This document shows positions 1-11,640 of a stretch of 64,000 nt of DNA, piece by piece. The stretch comes from Zygnema cylindricum (taxonomy: Eukaryota > Streptophyta > Zygnematophyceae > Zygnematales > Zygnemataceae), in assembly GCA_037447655.1 (NCBI GenBank), contig JBBHKE010000145.1, positions 18,512 through 82,511 on the forward strand, written 5' to 3'. The translations under genes and the position numbers were made by a program. The notes beneath the pieces are model-generated. The model was not told where the DNA came from, ran no database searches, and worked only from the letters and a program-made list of their open reading frames with translations. Position 1 is the first letter of the stretch. The number at the start of each line of letters is the position of its first letter.

Positions 1-183
1 TAATGACACCACGTGTCAATTGAATTTTTGATTTTCGGGCGGAACTTTCGAAGATTCCAACCGAGGTTATTTTTCCTTTACACAAACAGCTGTCAAGGAT
101 TTGTCCACTTCCCGCCGAAGTTTTGTTATTGGTAATAATCTGTTCTGGTATCCTTCCTCCCACCGCTTGGAAATAGGGAATTG

Positions 184-700
184 TTATATTATGTCTGCAA
201 TATCGGTGGCGCTGGCGAGCAGTTCCGTGGGTGTGTGGGTGGCATAGACGGGATAACATCCTGCGACGGGAGCATTATCTTTCCCCCTATTCCATAGATC
301 TAGGGGAACCACCACCTTGACTCCTTCTGGATCCTCAAGATCCCAAACAGTAAATTGCTCCTTCCACACACTTAATCCCATGTTCACCCTGGTCTAGGTC
401 GCCATTCCCAATAATATCTCAAACTGCTTACCTTCCACCACCAAGAAGGGAAGCTGAATTCGGACCATTTGACCTACGTCGTCGGCGAACTCTATTAACA
501 TAGCTTTGATTATTCCGTGTACCGGTTGGCTCCCACTGCTAACATTACTTAGGCAGATGTCATTGGGGAAGATTTACGGTCGAAGTTCTTCAGGCATTTG
601 CTACAGAGTCGATGTGGTGATTAGATTTAGGAGTGCTCCTGTATCGACAACTGCGTCTTGATACCCGCCGTATGCATTCCCGCTAGATTTCTTGTTCAAG
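184..700 (-). pseudogene. retropepsin-like aspartic protease remnant
   Basis: In the minus frame around 665-606 the translation reads DAVVDTGALLNLITTSTL, holding the catalytic D-T-G of a retroviral-type aspartic protease that would dimerise and cut the Gag-Pol polyprotein. About 60 residues later the same reading gives QFEILLGMAT, matching the second conserved retropepsin motif (hydrophobic-ILG). In-frame stops occur just after STL, again about nine codons later, after GMAT (near 394), and at 184-186. Past 184 the same frame stays open for another 40 or so codons (QFPISKRWEEG onward), so the polyprotein originally ran on to the left. The active-site triad is intact but the ORF is not. Confidence 0.7.
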
Positions 701-883
701 CTCCACCAGCTTCTGTAGTAATTCCTGTTTTCTCCGATGGAGATTCTGGGCGGTCGTCAGAGCGGGAGTCCTAGAGGGCGATCCTAATCGCAGCGCTGCC
801 AATTTTGCAGCCATGGCTGCCATTTGCTGGCTTTGCTATTGGATGATAGCCTCCGGGATTAATTGGGCTTGACCTGTAGGCTG

Positions 884-1585
884 TCATTCAAGGTTCTCCA
901 GGGTGCGGCGTCCCCAAGGGTAAAGAAGCTGCAGCGGGAGAGGATTCACGGCAGTTTCACTTTCTCTGGTGAACAGTGCATATTGCATCATCTCTTTAGG
1001 AACTCCATTCTTTCGGAAGCACTGCCCTTCCTTGTGACCCATGAAACCCCAAGCCTCACACTTGGAGCCTTCGGTAGTATATTTGCCCCTTAATTCATTG
1101 GAGATTTGTGCGTCATCAAATTTTGGAAGTTTTATTTGTCGCAACTAGGCTTGCGACATCTTTACAGTCTCAGATCGTGGCGTCGGCCGGTAATTGTCTT
1201 TGTTAACCAGTGTTTTATCGTCTGACCCTCCTCCTTCCTTCCTTTCTTGCTGCCTCTTTGTCCTTTCAGCTCTCTCCTTCTCCCATTCCTTCTGCTTAAA
1301 AGCTAATTCCGGTTTGAGCTTCCGGGGGCATCGCTTCCATCCATGACCTGTTTGTTGACAGTTTAAACAGTTATAGAGGAAGACACGGTCATCGGCCCCC
1401 ATAGCAGGTTCGGATCCGTTATCCACCACCTGTTTCCCCTTAAGCTTCCGGAAGGCTAAGAGTTCGGCCGACTCTTCATTTTCGGGAGGCATTTCTCCGA
1501 CAAATCCTGCAAAGTTCCCTCGGGTTTTTCCGGTTACCGCTTTTTCCTGGGCCTCTCGGTAGACAAAGTGATCATAAAGCTTCAT
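884..1585 (-). pseudogene. Gag nucleocapsid region with two zinc-knuckle motifs, one damaged
   Basis: The upstream minus ORF (1585-1145) contains CLNCQQTGHGWKRC, a correctly spaced C-X2-C-X4-H-X4-C knuckle as used by Gag nucleocapsid to bind genomic RNA, followed by a Lys/Glu/Arg-rich charged helix. The next ORF (1144-884) contains CEAWGFMGHKEGQC, with the same spacing but Trp in place of the second Cys, which would abolish zinc binding at that site. The two ORFs are contiguous in the element order and separated by a stop. Upstream of the Met at 1585 the frame stays open to a TAA about 17 codons away, and a frameshift near 1745 links it to the gag core frame. Confidence 0.7.
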
Positions 1586-2475
1586 TGCGGCCTGAGAGAT
1601 GTCTTTGGCGGTTGGATTGACGTCTTAGGTGGCCTGTCCCGCAATCGAATTATCGAGGGCTGCCTGCTCCGTCGGTCCGAACAAATTTCTAACGACGATG
1701 AAATATTTGGTTGCCATGGCCGGAAGATCAATGGTTGAGAGTTTGGTTTTTTGACAAAGGCTGGACAATCTGTTAAAACAATCTGGGGTGTTTCACTCTT
1801 TTGGCAACGGAATTCCGTGAATTCTTTGATAGCAGATTCATTCCTCTCAGTGTAAAGGAGTCTCCAGGCATTCAAAAGAGTGGTACAGGGGGTTTGGTCT
1901 GCAACCATCCGAGTGGCTACCCTGGCCTCCTGGATGGCTTGAAGCTGAGCGACATAGGCTCGTCCTTGTGCCTCTAGTTTCATGTCCTCTGTGAAGAGGG
2001 CGGTGACAGGAGCGGCTACAGCGGCAGCCAAGTCTGCTTCCGCCTGCAAGACTGCCTCATCAAAGATAGGGTCTGAAATTTTGATGTTGGGAGCCATCAA
2101 AAGAGGTTGTCGCTCCTTGAAGTCTGCCAAAGCTCCACCAGCAAGATAGTTCACCATCATGGGGAAAAGGGTGGTTTTAAAGTCATCTGGAATGGCTCCG
2201 CCCCTGTATTTGTTGATTTCAGATTCGGTGAACGACTACCACAGCAATTCGAAATCAGAGAAAGCGATTCCCGAGCTATCTCCTGTAAAGATCCTTACAT
2301 CCCCCATTTCTTTCTCCTCCTCTGCAAGGTTGGTGAACCGGGGAGATGATTGTCTGGTGGGACTAACAAACTGAACCGATGAAATGACCCCTGGATCTGC
2401 GTCGGGTGGCTCGGAGCCGCCTCTTGCTCCTCTATACCTAGGAGAGGCTCGTTCCTCCCGGCGAACGATTTCCAT
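1582..2475 (-). pseudogene. gag core (capsid-like) of the gypsy-like element
   Basis: From 2475 the minus frame starts MEIVRREERASPRYRG and continues through an acidic stretch to a single TAG at 2236 (context LLW-stop-SFTES), then stays open for a further 220 codons to 1582. The residues around the stop (FSDFELLW, then SFTESEINKYRGGAIPDDF) and the Trp/Leu/Glu-rich helical character are what one expects of a retrotransposon capsid. The stop most simply derives from CAG by a C-to-T change. Near 1745 a frameshift moves the true reading into the frame holding ATKYFIVVRNLFGPTEQAAL, so the last 55 residues of this ORF are out of frame. Confidence 0.6.
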
Positions 2476-2739
2476 CGAGGGAATGTGGAGAATAGGTTTA
2501 AACGCCGGGGGTCCTGGAGGGATTGGTGGAGAAGGGGATGGAGATGACTGAGGACTACGAGGGAAAGGTGTCTGTCTCCGTGTACGTCTTATGGAGGTTT
2601 CTGGTGGAGGAGTTCCTTAGCTGGAATCGGGAGAACGTCGGTGAGGAGGAGAGTAGGCAGGAACGTTGTACTTGTAGGGTAAGACAGGTGGTTCCGGTGA
2701 CCCACGGACTGCAGCGGCTGGAGAAACAGAAGGCGAAGG

Positions 2740-4151
2740 TTAGGATGCCTGAGGTTGAGATGGAGGAGGAGTGGAAATCCCAAGGAAGATGTGTTGTCTC
2801 TGGTCAGGTTGTAATAATACCACGACCTCCGCAGTTGAAGACCCAGCCACTGAGATAACAATAGGGCGCTCAGTGGAGGCGGCTGCAACGTTATCCGGTA
2901 AATCTGCACCTATCCCCTGTTTGTTAGGTCTTGTTGTTTCCCCCTCTTCCCGCTGAAGAGGAGACTCTGGTCTAAGTTCCGAAGAAATTCCGGGAGCTAG
3001 AATCTCCGTAGGGGTTGTATGCACTGTAGGTTGTCTCTCAGTACAGGGACCTGTCTCTCTAGGAGGAGCTTCCTGTCCACTAAGGATCCCTCCTGATATT
3101 CGCCTAGCCTCCCTTATGAGGAGCAATTCCTGTTCGAGGGCCCTCTTCCTTTCTTCTTCAAGAGCTTCCCAATCGATGGTGACAGGTCCAACCCCCGCCG
3201 TAGCCTGACTCTGGGATCGCAAGATATCAACCAGTTTTTGTGTACTGCTCACCACCAATGAGAGATCCGGAATCCCCAAACCAGTTACTTCGGGATTGGT
3301 GGGTCTAGAACGCCACAACCCCTCTGATGGTTGAACCGCCGGAGCAGAAGGAGACTTTGAGCTCGGAGAGGTTGATTCCGAAAGGAAGAACAGTTTCGCT
3401 TTAGGTAGGGGAGCGAACCTGCCATTGCGGTCCCGATGATCAAACTTGTACCCCTTCTTTGGCTCGGGTAACCCTCGCTTGCTGGTCCCTTCCCCGGCCC
3501 GTGTCCGAGGGACCGCCCCGCCGTGAGCCGGCCTGCTGGTTGCGGTGTCTTGAGATGGGGTGGGTTGCTGGTAGGAAGTTGATGGTCCTCCCTTTTGCTC
3601 CGGTACGGAGGTTGGGGAGCCACTCTCGGATGAACTACTGAGTATCTCCACTACACCTCCCACTGGGCGTACCACTCTCGCTCGATGTGACCTGGCTACG
3701 GGCTGCACCAACTCCTTCTTAACCTTCAACTCATGGAGATCATGAAGGGCTAAGATTTCTTTGCGACTTGGCCGATTAGGATCGGTCAAGATCTTAGGAT
3801 CCATGTACATTTCTGCTATAGGTGCCTTAGATCGGGTATAGCGACCGATCTCGGGAAGGTGACCAGGGACCGCTTCCTTGTGGGCCAACCCCTTTCTACG
3901 GCTTTTAGGGGATAACGGCAGCCTCTCGGCCTTCTCCGAAGCCCTAGCTCTGACCGACTCGGACAACGTTGGGAAATTCTCGGGAGAAAGACAGGTGGAG
4001 GTGGAGGAGAAAGTCTCCCCTTTGGGTGCATAGCAGGAGTGTCGACCGCAACCTCCTTAGGCATATCTCCCTTAAGAAACCGCTCTATGTGTACAGGTGA
4101 GCTAAAGGGGGGTGCTCCCTCGGGCACCTGTGACTCTTCCTTTTGGGCCAC
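2740..4151 (-). pseudogene. Pro/Ser-rich N-terminal leader ORF upstream of gag
   Basis: A 408-codon open frame (3966-2740) encodes a basic, Pro/Ser/Thr/Glu-rich, apparently disordered protein with a possible short coiled coil (WEALEEERKRALEQELLLIR). Its N-terminus probably lies at 4151 (MAQKEESQVPEGAPPF) in another frame, joined by a frameshift near 4030. I do not recognise a domain. Its place directly before the gag core suggests a leader domain of the Gag polyprotein, or a separate accessory ORF, of this element. An unrelated host gene is possible but less likely given the position and orientation. Confidence 0.45.
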
Positions 4152-4199
4152 CGCTTCTTGCCTCTCCTGCTCGTCCGATCTGAAACCCGGAAGATCCTT

Positions 4200-5340
4200 A
4201 TCCTAGACTTCTCCTCCCCCCATAACTGACTGGAGAAGAAGATCTAAATCCCCTTATAAAAGTACTCTTCCATGAGCACCTATCCTCTTCAACCTAAAGA
4301 GACTGGTGGCTATTTTAGTACTGTGACTATCTGTTGGAAGCCTAACAAAAATCCTCTCAAAATCCACTATTCTGGTACGAAAGATTCTCGTAATCGACCC
4401 CGGAAGAAACCCAACCAAAGCCCTAAAAAGGACTACCAAAGAGAGAACCCAGATGCTTCCACTCAGAAAAATGAAAGGATAGAAATATAAAAATGCTCTC
4501 TCAGAATTAACAATATCACCTTGCCTTTAGAAAAATAGAGATATAAAGTTAGAATGTGGAATAATAGCAAGCAAGCTCAACCTACCCCCAAAACCTAACG
4601 TAGACAACCAAAAGGAGACGAAATCTCCCCCTGAAAACCTCGGAACAGGTAAGGCCTCCTTAACTCCTCGGTTCCCTCGACCCGGAACCGGCAAGACCCT
4701 TTTTGGTTTCCAACAAACACCAGTCCCCAAATCGCCCAAAACAGGAAAGACGGTGCCAACCACCCAACCGAACTACGATTTCCACAAAGGACGGATGCAA
4801 ACCAAGATGGCAATAGGGTCACAATCACATGCAAAACAAAAGTTTTCCACAAGAAAGTTTGCTGGAATTTCTAAGGGTTTTTCTCAGGAGACAGTACTGA
4901 AACAGCAACCTGTCTCCCTCGGCCCCAAGTGCCTTATACAAGCAAAGTTTGTCCTATCGATAGCACCAAAGTCAAAGCAATACCAGGAGCCAATCACCGG
5001 CCAGGAATTGTTATCATACGGACATAAGACAAAACATGTTGTACTACACTTGGGGTAAAAAGTTAGGAGACTATCTCCTGCTAGATTAAAAGCCACGTGG
5101 TTTTCTATGACACAATCCTGAGCAACAAAGTTCTAAATTGACGTGAAACGCCTAACTTTGACTCACATTAATAAATGCTCTATTCGGCTGGTGGAGCTAA
5201 ACTAACGTCCTACTGATAGCCAACAGCAAAATCTACGAGACTATCCCAAAAGTTACGTGGCGTTCCACAATGTAGCCCCCAATGGGACAGTTGGCAACTG
5301 GTCACATGTAACAGGATGGTAATCTTTGGAACGTAGTAAC
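4200..5340. other. no recognisable gene; probable untranslated part or LTR of the gypsy-like element
   Basis: Only short overlapping frames on both strands; none resembles a known domain. The 5' LTR and primer site of the minus-strand gypsy-like element should lie here, but I could not find a TG...CA pair or a tRNA complement. Confidence 0.4.
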
Positions 5341-6446
5341 TTTGTCGTCCGGCCTCCGTTAGGCGCGAAATAAAGTGCGTTCCGTTCAGTTAGGAAAATA
5401 AAAGAACCTTGTCCGGCTGAGTGTGTTCCTTTTCCCGTACTTTAATGACCGTACAGAGGAAAAAGGGCCCGGGATTCCTTGGTAAGATAAAAGGGGTGCC
5501 GGTGAAGCACATGTGCTTGACAGTCCATTTCCATAAATGCCACCGTCGCATTGTGTTTCGTACGTGCAACATACCATTTCAACCTCTTCGAATATCTTAC
5601 GTCGGATCGCTTCGCGATCCGCCGTCCATTTCTCCAACGCATTCCATAAATTATGTGCGTTGGTTCCCGTCACTCAAATTATTATTTCGTACGTCGAACT
5701 TCAATTAATTTTACTTCTCCCCCAACCCGAAAATCCATTCGTACAACCACATTAAATTCATTTAATAAATTACGCACGAAACGTCACGTGCGCACAAAGT
5801 GAGTCGTACGCAGGAAACTAACATTTCAAAAACAACACGATGTACTTATTGTACGGCCATTGTACGACATCGTCTACAAGGTGACATTTGCCAAATCGGG
5901 AGCCATGGTTCCTCCTCCCATCTTCTCCGATATCAAATAATGTGGTGCCGCGTGGCACCGCGTGAGGCTATCCCGAAGGCCGCGGAAAGCTTATTGTGGG
6001 TGGCGGTTGTAATGGTGGCCGTCCGATCAGTTGTATTTATACAGCTTTGATTCGCTTTTAGCATGAATTGATTAATGCGCGTTTTCGTTAGTCTGCTGCG
6101 AATTAGTCCTTAAGATCAATATATATATATATATATATAATATGCATGAAACATATCATGTGTATCGTTTCGTCAGTGCCTTAATGGATAAGGCGTAGAT
6201 CTACATAATAGTCTGAAGACCCTGGTTTAAATCCGGCTAGAAGCACTATTTTGCTAAAACTAGTAAAATACCTTCTAATTCATTCTGCCTCCTTCTAAAT
6301 GACGCAGCAGTCATGGCCTGCCTTTGGTCCTCTCTTTCTCTCTCTTTACATTCTAACTAAAATATAGAAGTGAACTATTAATTACCTTTTTCCAACACTC
6401 TATGTATTTTTCCAATACAGACCTAGAAAATACATAAATTTCAACA
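5340..6446 (-). repeat. 3' LTR of element A (left edge uncertain)
   Basis: The reverse complement begins TGTTGAAATTTATGTATT at 6446, the same start as the LTRs of B and D. It contains the tRNA-like block (6170-6245) at the same offset as the other group-1 LTRs, but it has lost the central hairpin loop seen in the others (the 6300-6350 stretch keeps only the flanking GGCAGGCC/ATGACTGC part). An (AT)n run sits at 6118-6140. Divergence from the right LTR is large, so this may not be the true partner LTR. Confidence 0.5.
6170..6245 (+). other. tRNA-like (Arg-type D arm) block inside LTR, antisense to the element
   Basis: The plus strand carries CCTTAATGGATAAGGC, the D arm of a eukaryotic tRNA-Arg, then TCTGAAGA, and 40 bases on GGTTTAAATCC, a near match to the pol III B box (GGTTCGANTCC). 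The acceptor arms do not pair, so this is not a functional tRNA gene. It resembles the head of a tRNA-derived SINE. Confidence 0.55.
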
Positions 6447-7837
6447 GAGTACTCCAACCGCTGCCGCTATGTCCGGTTGGTACAGTTCATAAAGTAGATC
6501 AAACTTCCTACGACCTGTCTATAAGGGATAGATTTCATAAACTCTCTCTCTTTTGGACTCATCTCATCGTCTAAGATCATCACTCCTCCTTTTACAATCC
6601 CATCACTTATTTTTTTCAAGTCCATCGGATTGGTACAACTGTTAGCATTTTCCATCTGGAATTTCTCAAACATATAACCTATTGCTTCTTTCTAAGTAAG
6701 TCTAATAATCTTCTTCCCCTTATCTCTCTCCATTTGGATCCCCAAAATATATTTTACCTCCCCTAAATCTTTCATATCAAATCTGCCCCTAAGATCTTTC
6801 TTCAGCCTATTGATCTTCTCCAAAGAGTTACTCAACAGAAGAAGATCATCCACATAAATTGCAATAAAAACGACACTATTCTCATCTTCAAACATATAGA
6901 TAGAATAGTCAGAGTTGTTCCAGATATATCTCAGATCGGTGAGAAACTCATCTAGTTTCTTATTCCACTGTCGAAGAGCCTGCTTCAGTCCATATAAGGA
7001 TTTTATGAGCATGCAGACTTTGCTCTCTTCTCCTTCTTCCACGAACCCCTCGGGTTGCCTCATGAAAATTTCTTCCTCTAACACACCATTAAGAAAAGTT
7101 GTCTTAATGTCCATCTAGTGGATTACCATGTCTTCCGCTGCTGCCTGAATGAGGAGAATCCTTACTGAGGGGAACCGAACAACTGGAGCAAAGGTCTCCT
7201 CGTAGTCAATCCCCTCCTTTAGAGTGAACCCCTTTGCTACCAATCGAGCCTTATATCTCTCAATGGTATAATCTGGGTTCAATTTTAGTTTAAATACCCA
7301 TTAACACCCAATAGATTTTCTGTGTGGAGGACAATCCGCTAATTCCCAAGTATTTGCTTCCATGATAGAAGCCATCTCATCATTTATGGCTCTAATCCAT
7401 CTTCCTTTCTTTGGACTATTCACTGCCTCTCAATAAGACTAAGGCTCATCTGGGTGAGATAGCTTAGTTACCTTATGAGCCATTTATTTTTCTTGTATCC
7501 ATTTGCTCCTCCTCCTTCCTCCCTCAAACTCTGAAGCTGGAATGGATGGAAGTCTTGGATTTCTTCTCACTGTCTCATCGCCTCTCCTGTCCATGGAAGC
7601 CGGTTTTTGTCCCACTTCTTCTATCTCCTCAAAGTCCATAGGAGTATGTGAGGTTTCCGGTGAGTCTCTTCTATCTTGGATCTCCCTTGAATTTGCAATC
7701 ACGATTTCACTCATGTCCCTTTCGGGAACGACCGAGTTCTCCTCACTGTCGGACTCAAATATGATTTTTATCTTCTTTGTATATTTAAAAGGGTCAAATG
7801 ACTTCCCTTCATCCATGACAACTAAGTGTTTGACCAT
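6447..7837 (-). pseudogene. element A integrase C-terminus and reverse transcriptase
   Basis: Minus ORF 7837-7484 carries the integrase-RT linker (MVKHLVVMDEGKSFDP). After a gap with stops, ORF 7114-6692 holds the RT: MDIKTTFLNGVLEEEIFMRQ, the helix with LIKSLYGLKQALRQWN, and the catalytic FIAIYVDDLLLLS (the copia YVDD box). ORF 6673-6467 continues with MNCT before a one-base frameshift. The correct frame then reads DIAAAVGVL and meets the LTR start at 6446. RT aspartates are intact, but the ORF is broken in several places and the RNase H domain is absent. Confidence 0.8.
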
Positions 7838-9310
7838 AATTATTTCTTTTTTTTGCTAAGTCATAGACTCTATATCCCTTAACATCCTCATCATATCCCA
7901 CAAAGTATCCAGGTTTTCCCTTAGCATCTAGTTTCCAATATTTCTTATCCGTGTCAAGACTGTAAACTTGGCTACCGAATACTTTAAGGTTTGAGATATT
8001 TGGTTTCCTTCCAACCCATCTCTCATAAGGTGTCACTCCCTTTATAGCTGAGGTAAGGACTTTATTCTTAATGTTGTTGGCACAATTCATTCCTTTTGCC
8101 CAAAATCTCTTTCGTATTTTCTTGTCTGCCAACATACTGCATGCACTATCTCGTAGTGTTCGATTCAACCTCTCAGGTACCCCATTTTGTTCCGGGTTAT
8201 ATGGTACAGTTTTCTAGTGCTACACTCCCTCATCTCTCAGATATTCACAAAACTGGTTAGAGGTATATTCCCCCCGATTATCGCTCCTTATTCTCTTAAT
8301 AGGGGTTTCATGCAACTTCTCACTCCAGGCTTTATATTCTTTGAAGTAAGTTGATGCTTTAGACTTTGTTTTCAGAAAGTAGACTTTAGATTATCTAGAC
8401 TAGTCATCCGTTATCCTCATCATAAACCTATTTCCTCCAACCGAAGGTACTTTGCTGGTCCCCAAATATCTGTGTTGATCAAATCTAACACTTTCTCACC
8501 TCTATATCTGGCGACTTTGGGAGAGGGAAGTGTGTGAGCCTTACCTTGAGCACAGCCAATACAATCATCCATCATTTCATTATCCCCAAACTGAATGCCT
8601 TCTACTACCCCAAGCTTTTTCATTTCCCTTATCCTATCAAAATGCACATGCCCCAACCGCTTATGCCAAATCATCAACTTAGGAACACCAACATAATAAG
8701 CATTCTTATTTTCATTACTCAGGTTAAGCCTAAACATTCTTTGGCTACTCTTATTTGTCGTGAAGTAAACTTTATCCCCATACTTAGCTGTAAAGACTCC
8801 CTTTCTCTTGAAGGTATCAAACTCTTTGTCATCTAGCACAGACGTTGAGACAAGATTTTTACTCAGCTGAGGAATGTAGAGTACATCTGAGAATGTAATT
8901 ATAGAAGTCTTACCCTCCACTAAGACTTTCATATCTACTGACCCCACTAGATCTGTAATAACCAAACTCCCATCCCCATAATCTATTTCTACGGTAGGGA
9001 TCTTTCTTAGCTTAGTGAAGAGTTCTTCATCACAACACATATGCATGGATGCACGTGAGTCGATAATCCATCCTTCTTGTGGAGCTTCCCGAATTGCTCC
9101 AAGGGCACACTTCTGTCTCCTAGGGATCTCCTTCTCCTCCAGGCTCTCGTCAAGAAAAAGCTCCCTATCCTCCTCAGAGGACTCATCGTCGCTTTCTCTT
9201 GTAACTTTTGTATCCATTACTACCTTTTTCTTCCCTCCTGAAAAACCTCCTCCACGGTTCTCTTGGAGCCTCAGCTCCGACAGCTTGACACAATCTACGA
9301 TGAAGTGTCC
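7809..9310 (-). pseudogene. element A protease and integrase
   Basis: ORF 9217-8420 starts in an acidic linker, then has WIIDSRASMHM where copia proteases have D-S-G-A-S, so the catalytic Gly is replaced by Arg. The integrase zinc-binding H-H-C-C follows (HKRLGH, then CIGC), then the first catalytic block NTDIWGPAK. The central integrase (8420-8168) contains stops. ORF 8168-7809 resumes at MNRTLRDSACSML, just after the catalytic Glu region, and runs through the GKP/VFGS segment. Confidence 0.8.
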
Positions 9311-9848
9311 CGACTTTTTGCAAAAATGACAAAGACCTTTTGGGGGCCTCGTACCCTAGAATGATCTCTTTCCCCTTTGTAAGGTTTCTTCGGGTCCTTC
9401 CCCCTCGGTCCCTTCCTGCTGCTAGAGCTTGAATGCTCTTCCGTCCTCTCCCAATCTCTATTGTGTTTTCCTGCACAAGTATCATCCTGACCACTGTGTT
9501 CCATTTCCATGAACTATCAGGCATTTCCTGTACTCGATACACTATGTTCTCAAACTCATCAGGTAACTTCATGATAAGAGTGTTAACTTTCATTTTCATT
9601 GTACTTGTCCACCCGGCACTTTCCATCTTCATATGCAAACAAGAAAGATCATTACAGTAATCTAATATCTTTCCTCCTTTGTAAGTGTAACTCACTAGCT
9701 TTTGCTCAGCCAACTGGAGCTTCTGAATAGTTCCAGCTCTATAAATCTCCACCAAACTCACCCACAACTCCTCGGCCTTGTAAATGTGAAGATGAGGAGT
9801 GGCCAAAACTTGTGTGAGGTGCCTGAGAATAAAGTTATTGGCAGCCAT
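9183..9848 (-). pseudogene. element A gag
   Basis: The 221-codon minus ORF (9848-9183) begins MAANNFILRHLTQVLATPH and aligns by eye with the gag of B and D (shared YKGGKILDYCN, KLPDEFENIV, ILVQENTIEI). The zinc knuckle lies in another frame: a frameshift near 9340 moves the expected C-H-F-C-K-K motif out of this ORF, so nucleocapsid and protease are no longer fused. The gag probably extended a few residues upstream of the first Met. Confidence 0.75.
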
Positions 9849-10167
9849 GTTTACATCCTCTCACATTTGAGTATCGTTCTACGCGGTCTTCACGGTTGCC
9901 TCTCTTTGTACTGTGGCAATAGGAGTGAGGGGTGTCTCCTTCTTTTTCCCTTTTGCGGACACACTGCCGTCCCCATCATCTACCTCCTTTGCTGTGGCAG
10001 CCGTTGCTCCAGGAAATCTTACTCCTCAAAATCTTGGTGTTGTTCCCGAGGGTGGACGTTTCACTTGTCTACTAACAATACCCCAGTATCGTTTTTCCCA
10101 CAAAGCTCCCATCATCATGGCTTCCCAATAGATGAACCCAGATCCATTGAAGGTGGGTTCCCTAGAG

Positions 10168-10182
10168 GGTGGGCCCATAACC
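10168..10182 (-). other. primer-binding site, half-tRNA type
   Basis: The minus strand reads GGTTATGGGCCCACC directly after the 5' LTR end (TTGCA). This is the exact complement of the anticodon stem-loop of plant initiator tRNA-Met (GGTGGGCCCATAACC, tRNA sequence from memory). It suggests priming by an internal tRNA fragment, as known for Drosophila copia, rather than by the tRNA 3' end. Confidence 0.7.
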
Positions 10183-11185
10183 TGCAATTCTGTGTCCTCC
10201 ATTGGACCACAAAATAAAGGAAGCCTCTAGAAAGTATTTAACTAACCCACTTCAGGCCACAACCACTGCTGTCCAGGAAGGCAAAATGGTAGTTTGACTG
10301 CACCTATATGCACCCTGGACTCCTTTGAGTCCGGAGCAAAAAGAATCACTGAAAACGGCCAACCAGCCGATAAGTTATGAGCCGGCAAAAATGCCAATTT
10401 ATTCAAAGCTCTCTTAGAGAGAGGTGACTATCTACCAAAATTTCCTAAGTCCTAAACCTTCTTCACAACCCCTATCTAATGAAGTACGAACCAATCATAT
10501 TATTATAAAATACGTAAAGGTACTACGGCCGATGTCCTTTCTGTACGGTTGGTTTACAACAAGGCTTCTGAGTGGACGTGTGTCACTTTTCCACTCGTTC
10601 GTATATTCTTCGGAATTCTAGCGACCAAATGTACCCCTTCCACGCGGCGCCACGTCATGCCACGTCCATAAAATCCAAAGTGACCATTCCGCAATCTCGG
10701 CGATGATGTGCGCCGTCGGATTAAATCCAAGATTGAATGTTGACCTTTTAAAAGAAATGTCCGTTTTATTTGTTTCGTGCGAAATGACGTTCGCACTAAA
10801 CCTTAACAAGTTCGTCCGTTCGTCCATATTACAGTTAAATGGTTTCTGTATTAAAATATAGTTTAAATACTAATGAAACCCTATATCTCCTAACGGACTT
10901 CTACGACAAACTGGTTAGAGCTAAGGGCTACGCCGCGCTGTGCCGGTCGGGGGTTTGAGTCCTGCCAGACTCAACCTTTTGTTGAGAGCGACTTAAGTCA
11001 CTCTTTAGTCCTTCCTATGGAGCTGAGGCAGCCATGGCTCTATTGCATTCTCTCTCCTTGAGTGACTACAACAAGTATCGTGGCAAGAGAGAAGAGATGG
11101 AGGCAGGCTGCCTACATTTTCTTTATATGTTTCGGCTAATTAGTTTTAGACCTATAAAATACAACAAAAACTACTTATTTCAACA
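10183..11185 (-). repeat. 5' LTR of element A
   Basis: The reverse complement starts TGTTGAAATAAGTAG at 11185 and ends CAGAATTGCA at 10183, next to the primer site. It contains the group-1 hairpin (11048-11092) and the antisense tRNA-like block (10905-10975). Confidence 0.75.
10905..10975 (+). other. tRNA-like block inside the LTR of element A, antisense to the element
   Basis: The plus strand has CTGGTTAGAGCTAAGG (A-box-like) and, about 40 bases on, GGTTTGAGTCC, which matches the pol III B box at 10 of 11 positions. Position within the LTR (212-280 from the start) equals that of the tRNA-like blocks in B, D and the left A LTR. Confidence 0.5.
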
Positions 11186-11640
11186 GCGGCTACCTGAACA
11201 CGAGGTATGGCGACATAGCTTTTCAAAGACGCTGTTTCTTGCGCTGCGTTGGATTTCGATGTTTTCGAATCGCTTTCCCTCGAGGATTTATAGGTCGGGC
11301 CCTTTGTACGGCCTTGTCAGTTCGACGGATATTGGATGTACGACGAGCAAAGCTGCAATGTCATCTGTAAGAAACAAAACCTACTACAACGTGGCAGTGA
11401 GGCAGTGCATTTAATGTGTGGTGACGGCTGTAGCGATCGTTGTACTGCCGGACGAGACGGCCGGTGGTATGAAACGTCCCGTTTGCCGGCATATTGGGAA
11501 TCCGTTACTTTGACCGCTCACTTATTATGTGCAATCGAATAAATTTGACGCCCTCGTGGACTGTTCGGCAGCACCTAGTTCGGTGTTGATTAATTGTCGG
11601 ATTTTTCTTTGGCGATTAGCTTGACTCGATTTTTTTTTAC
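11186..11640 (-). pseudogene. 5' fragment (promoter, leader and first codons) of a second proline-rich secreted gene
   Basis: The plus-strand text here matches 27905-28345, the promoter and first codons of the intact gene on the minus strand, over the whole segment with scattered changes. In this copy the start codon is destroyed (ATGGCG has become ACAGCG), and element A interrupts the sequence about 55 bases into the former exon 1. The rest of this minus-oriented copy is not seen to the left of element A. It is a dead duplicate whose conserved upstream region may still show which promoter parts were duplicated. Confidence 0.75.

Larger units (their letters stand above)
1..4151 (-). mobile_element. 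Ty3/gypsy-like LTR element, gag-protease part, cut by window edge
   Basis: Read on the minus strand, this stretch runs N-terminal leader, gag core, two zinc-knuckle-like motifs, then a retropepsin-like protease, which is the gag-pro order of LTR retrotransposons. Any reverse transcriptase would lie left of base 1 and is not visible. Coding is broken by frameshifts (near 4030, 2480-2740 and 1745) and by single nonsense codons at several points, so this copy is dead. No LTR, primer site or target duplication could be identified to the right (4200-5340), so the right boundary is the first plausible Met rather than the element end. The Ty3/gypsy assignment rests on a gag unlike the copia gags elsewhere in the window and on the retropepsin form; it is likely but not proven without the pol order. 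Confidence 0.65.
5340..11185 (-). mobile_element. copia element A (group 1), degraded
   Basis: The minus-strand order is 5' LTR (11185-10183), half-tRNA primer site (10182-10168), gag, protease, integrase, reverse transcriptase, then an abrupt junction to a 3' LTR whose first base is 6446. The pol order PR-IN-RT is diagnostic of Ty1/copia. The element lies in the first exon of a broken copy of the proline-rich gene, whose remains resume at 11186. The RNase H tail and polypurine tract are missing. The left edge is not defined, because the two LTRs are diverged and no matching flank for the right-hand GCGGC was found; 5340 is a rough estimate. Confidence 0.7.

Noticed and set aside
6170-6245. 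A functional tRNA-Arg gene
   Set aside because: D arm and B box are present but the acceptor arms do not pair and the anticodon arm is irregular; better described as tRNA-like.
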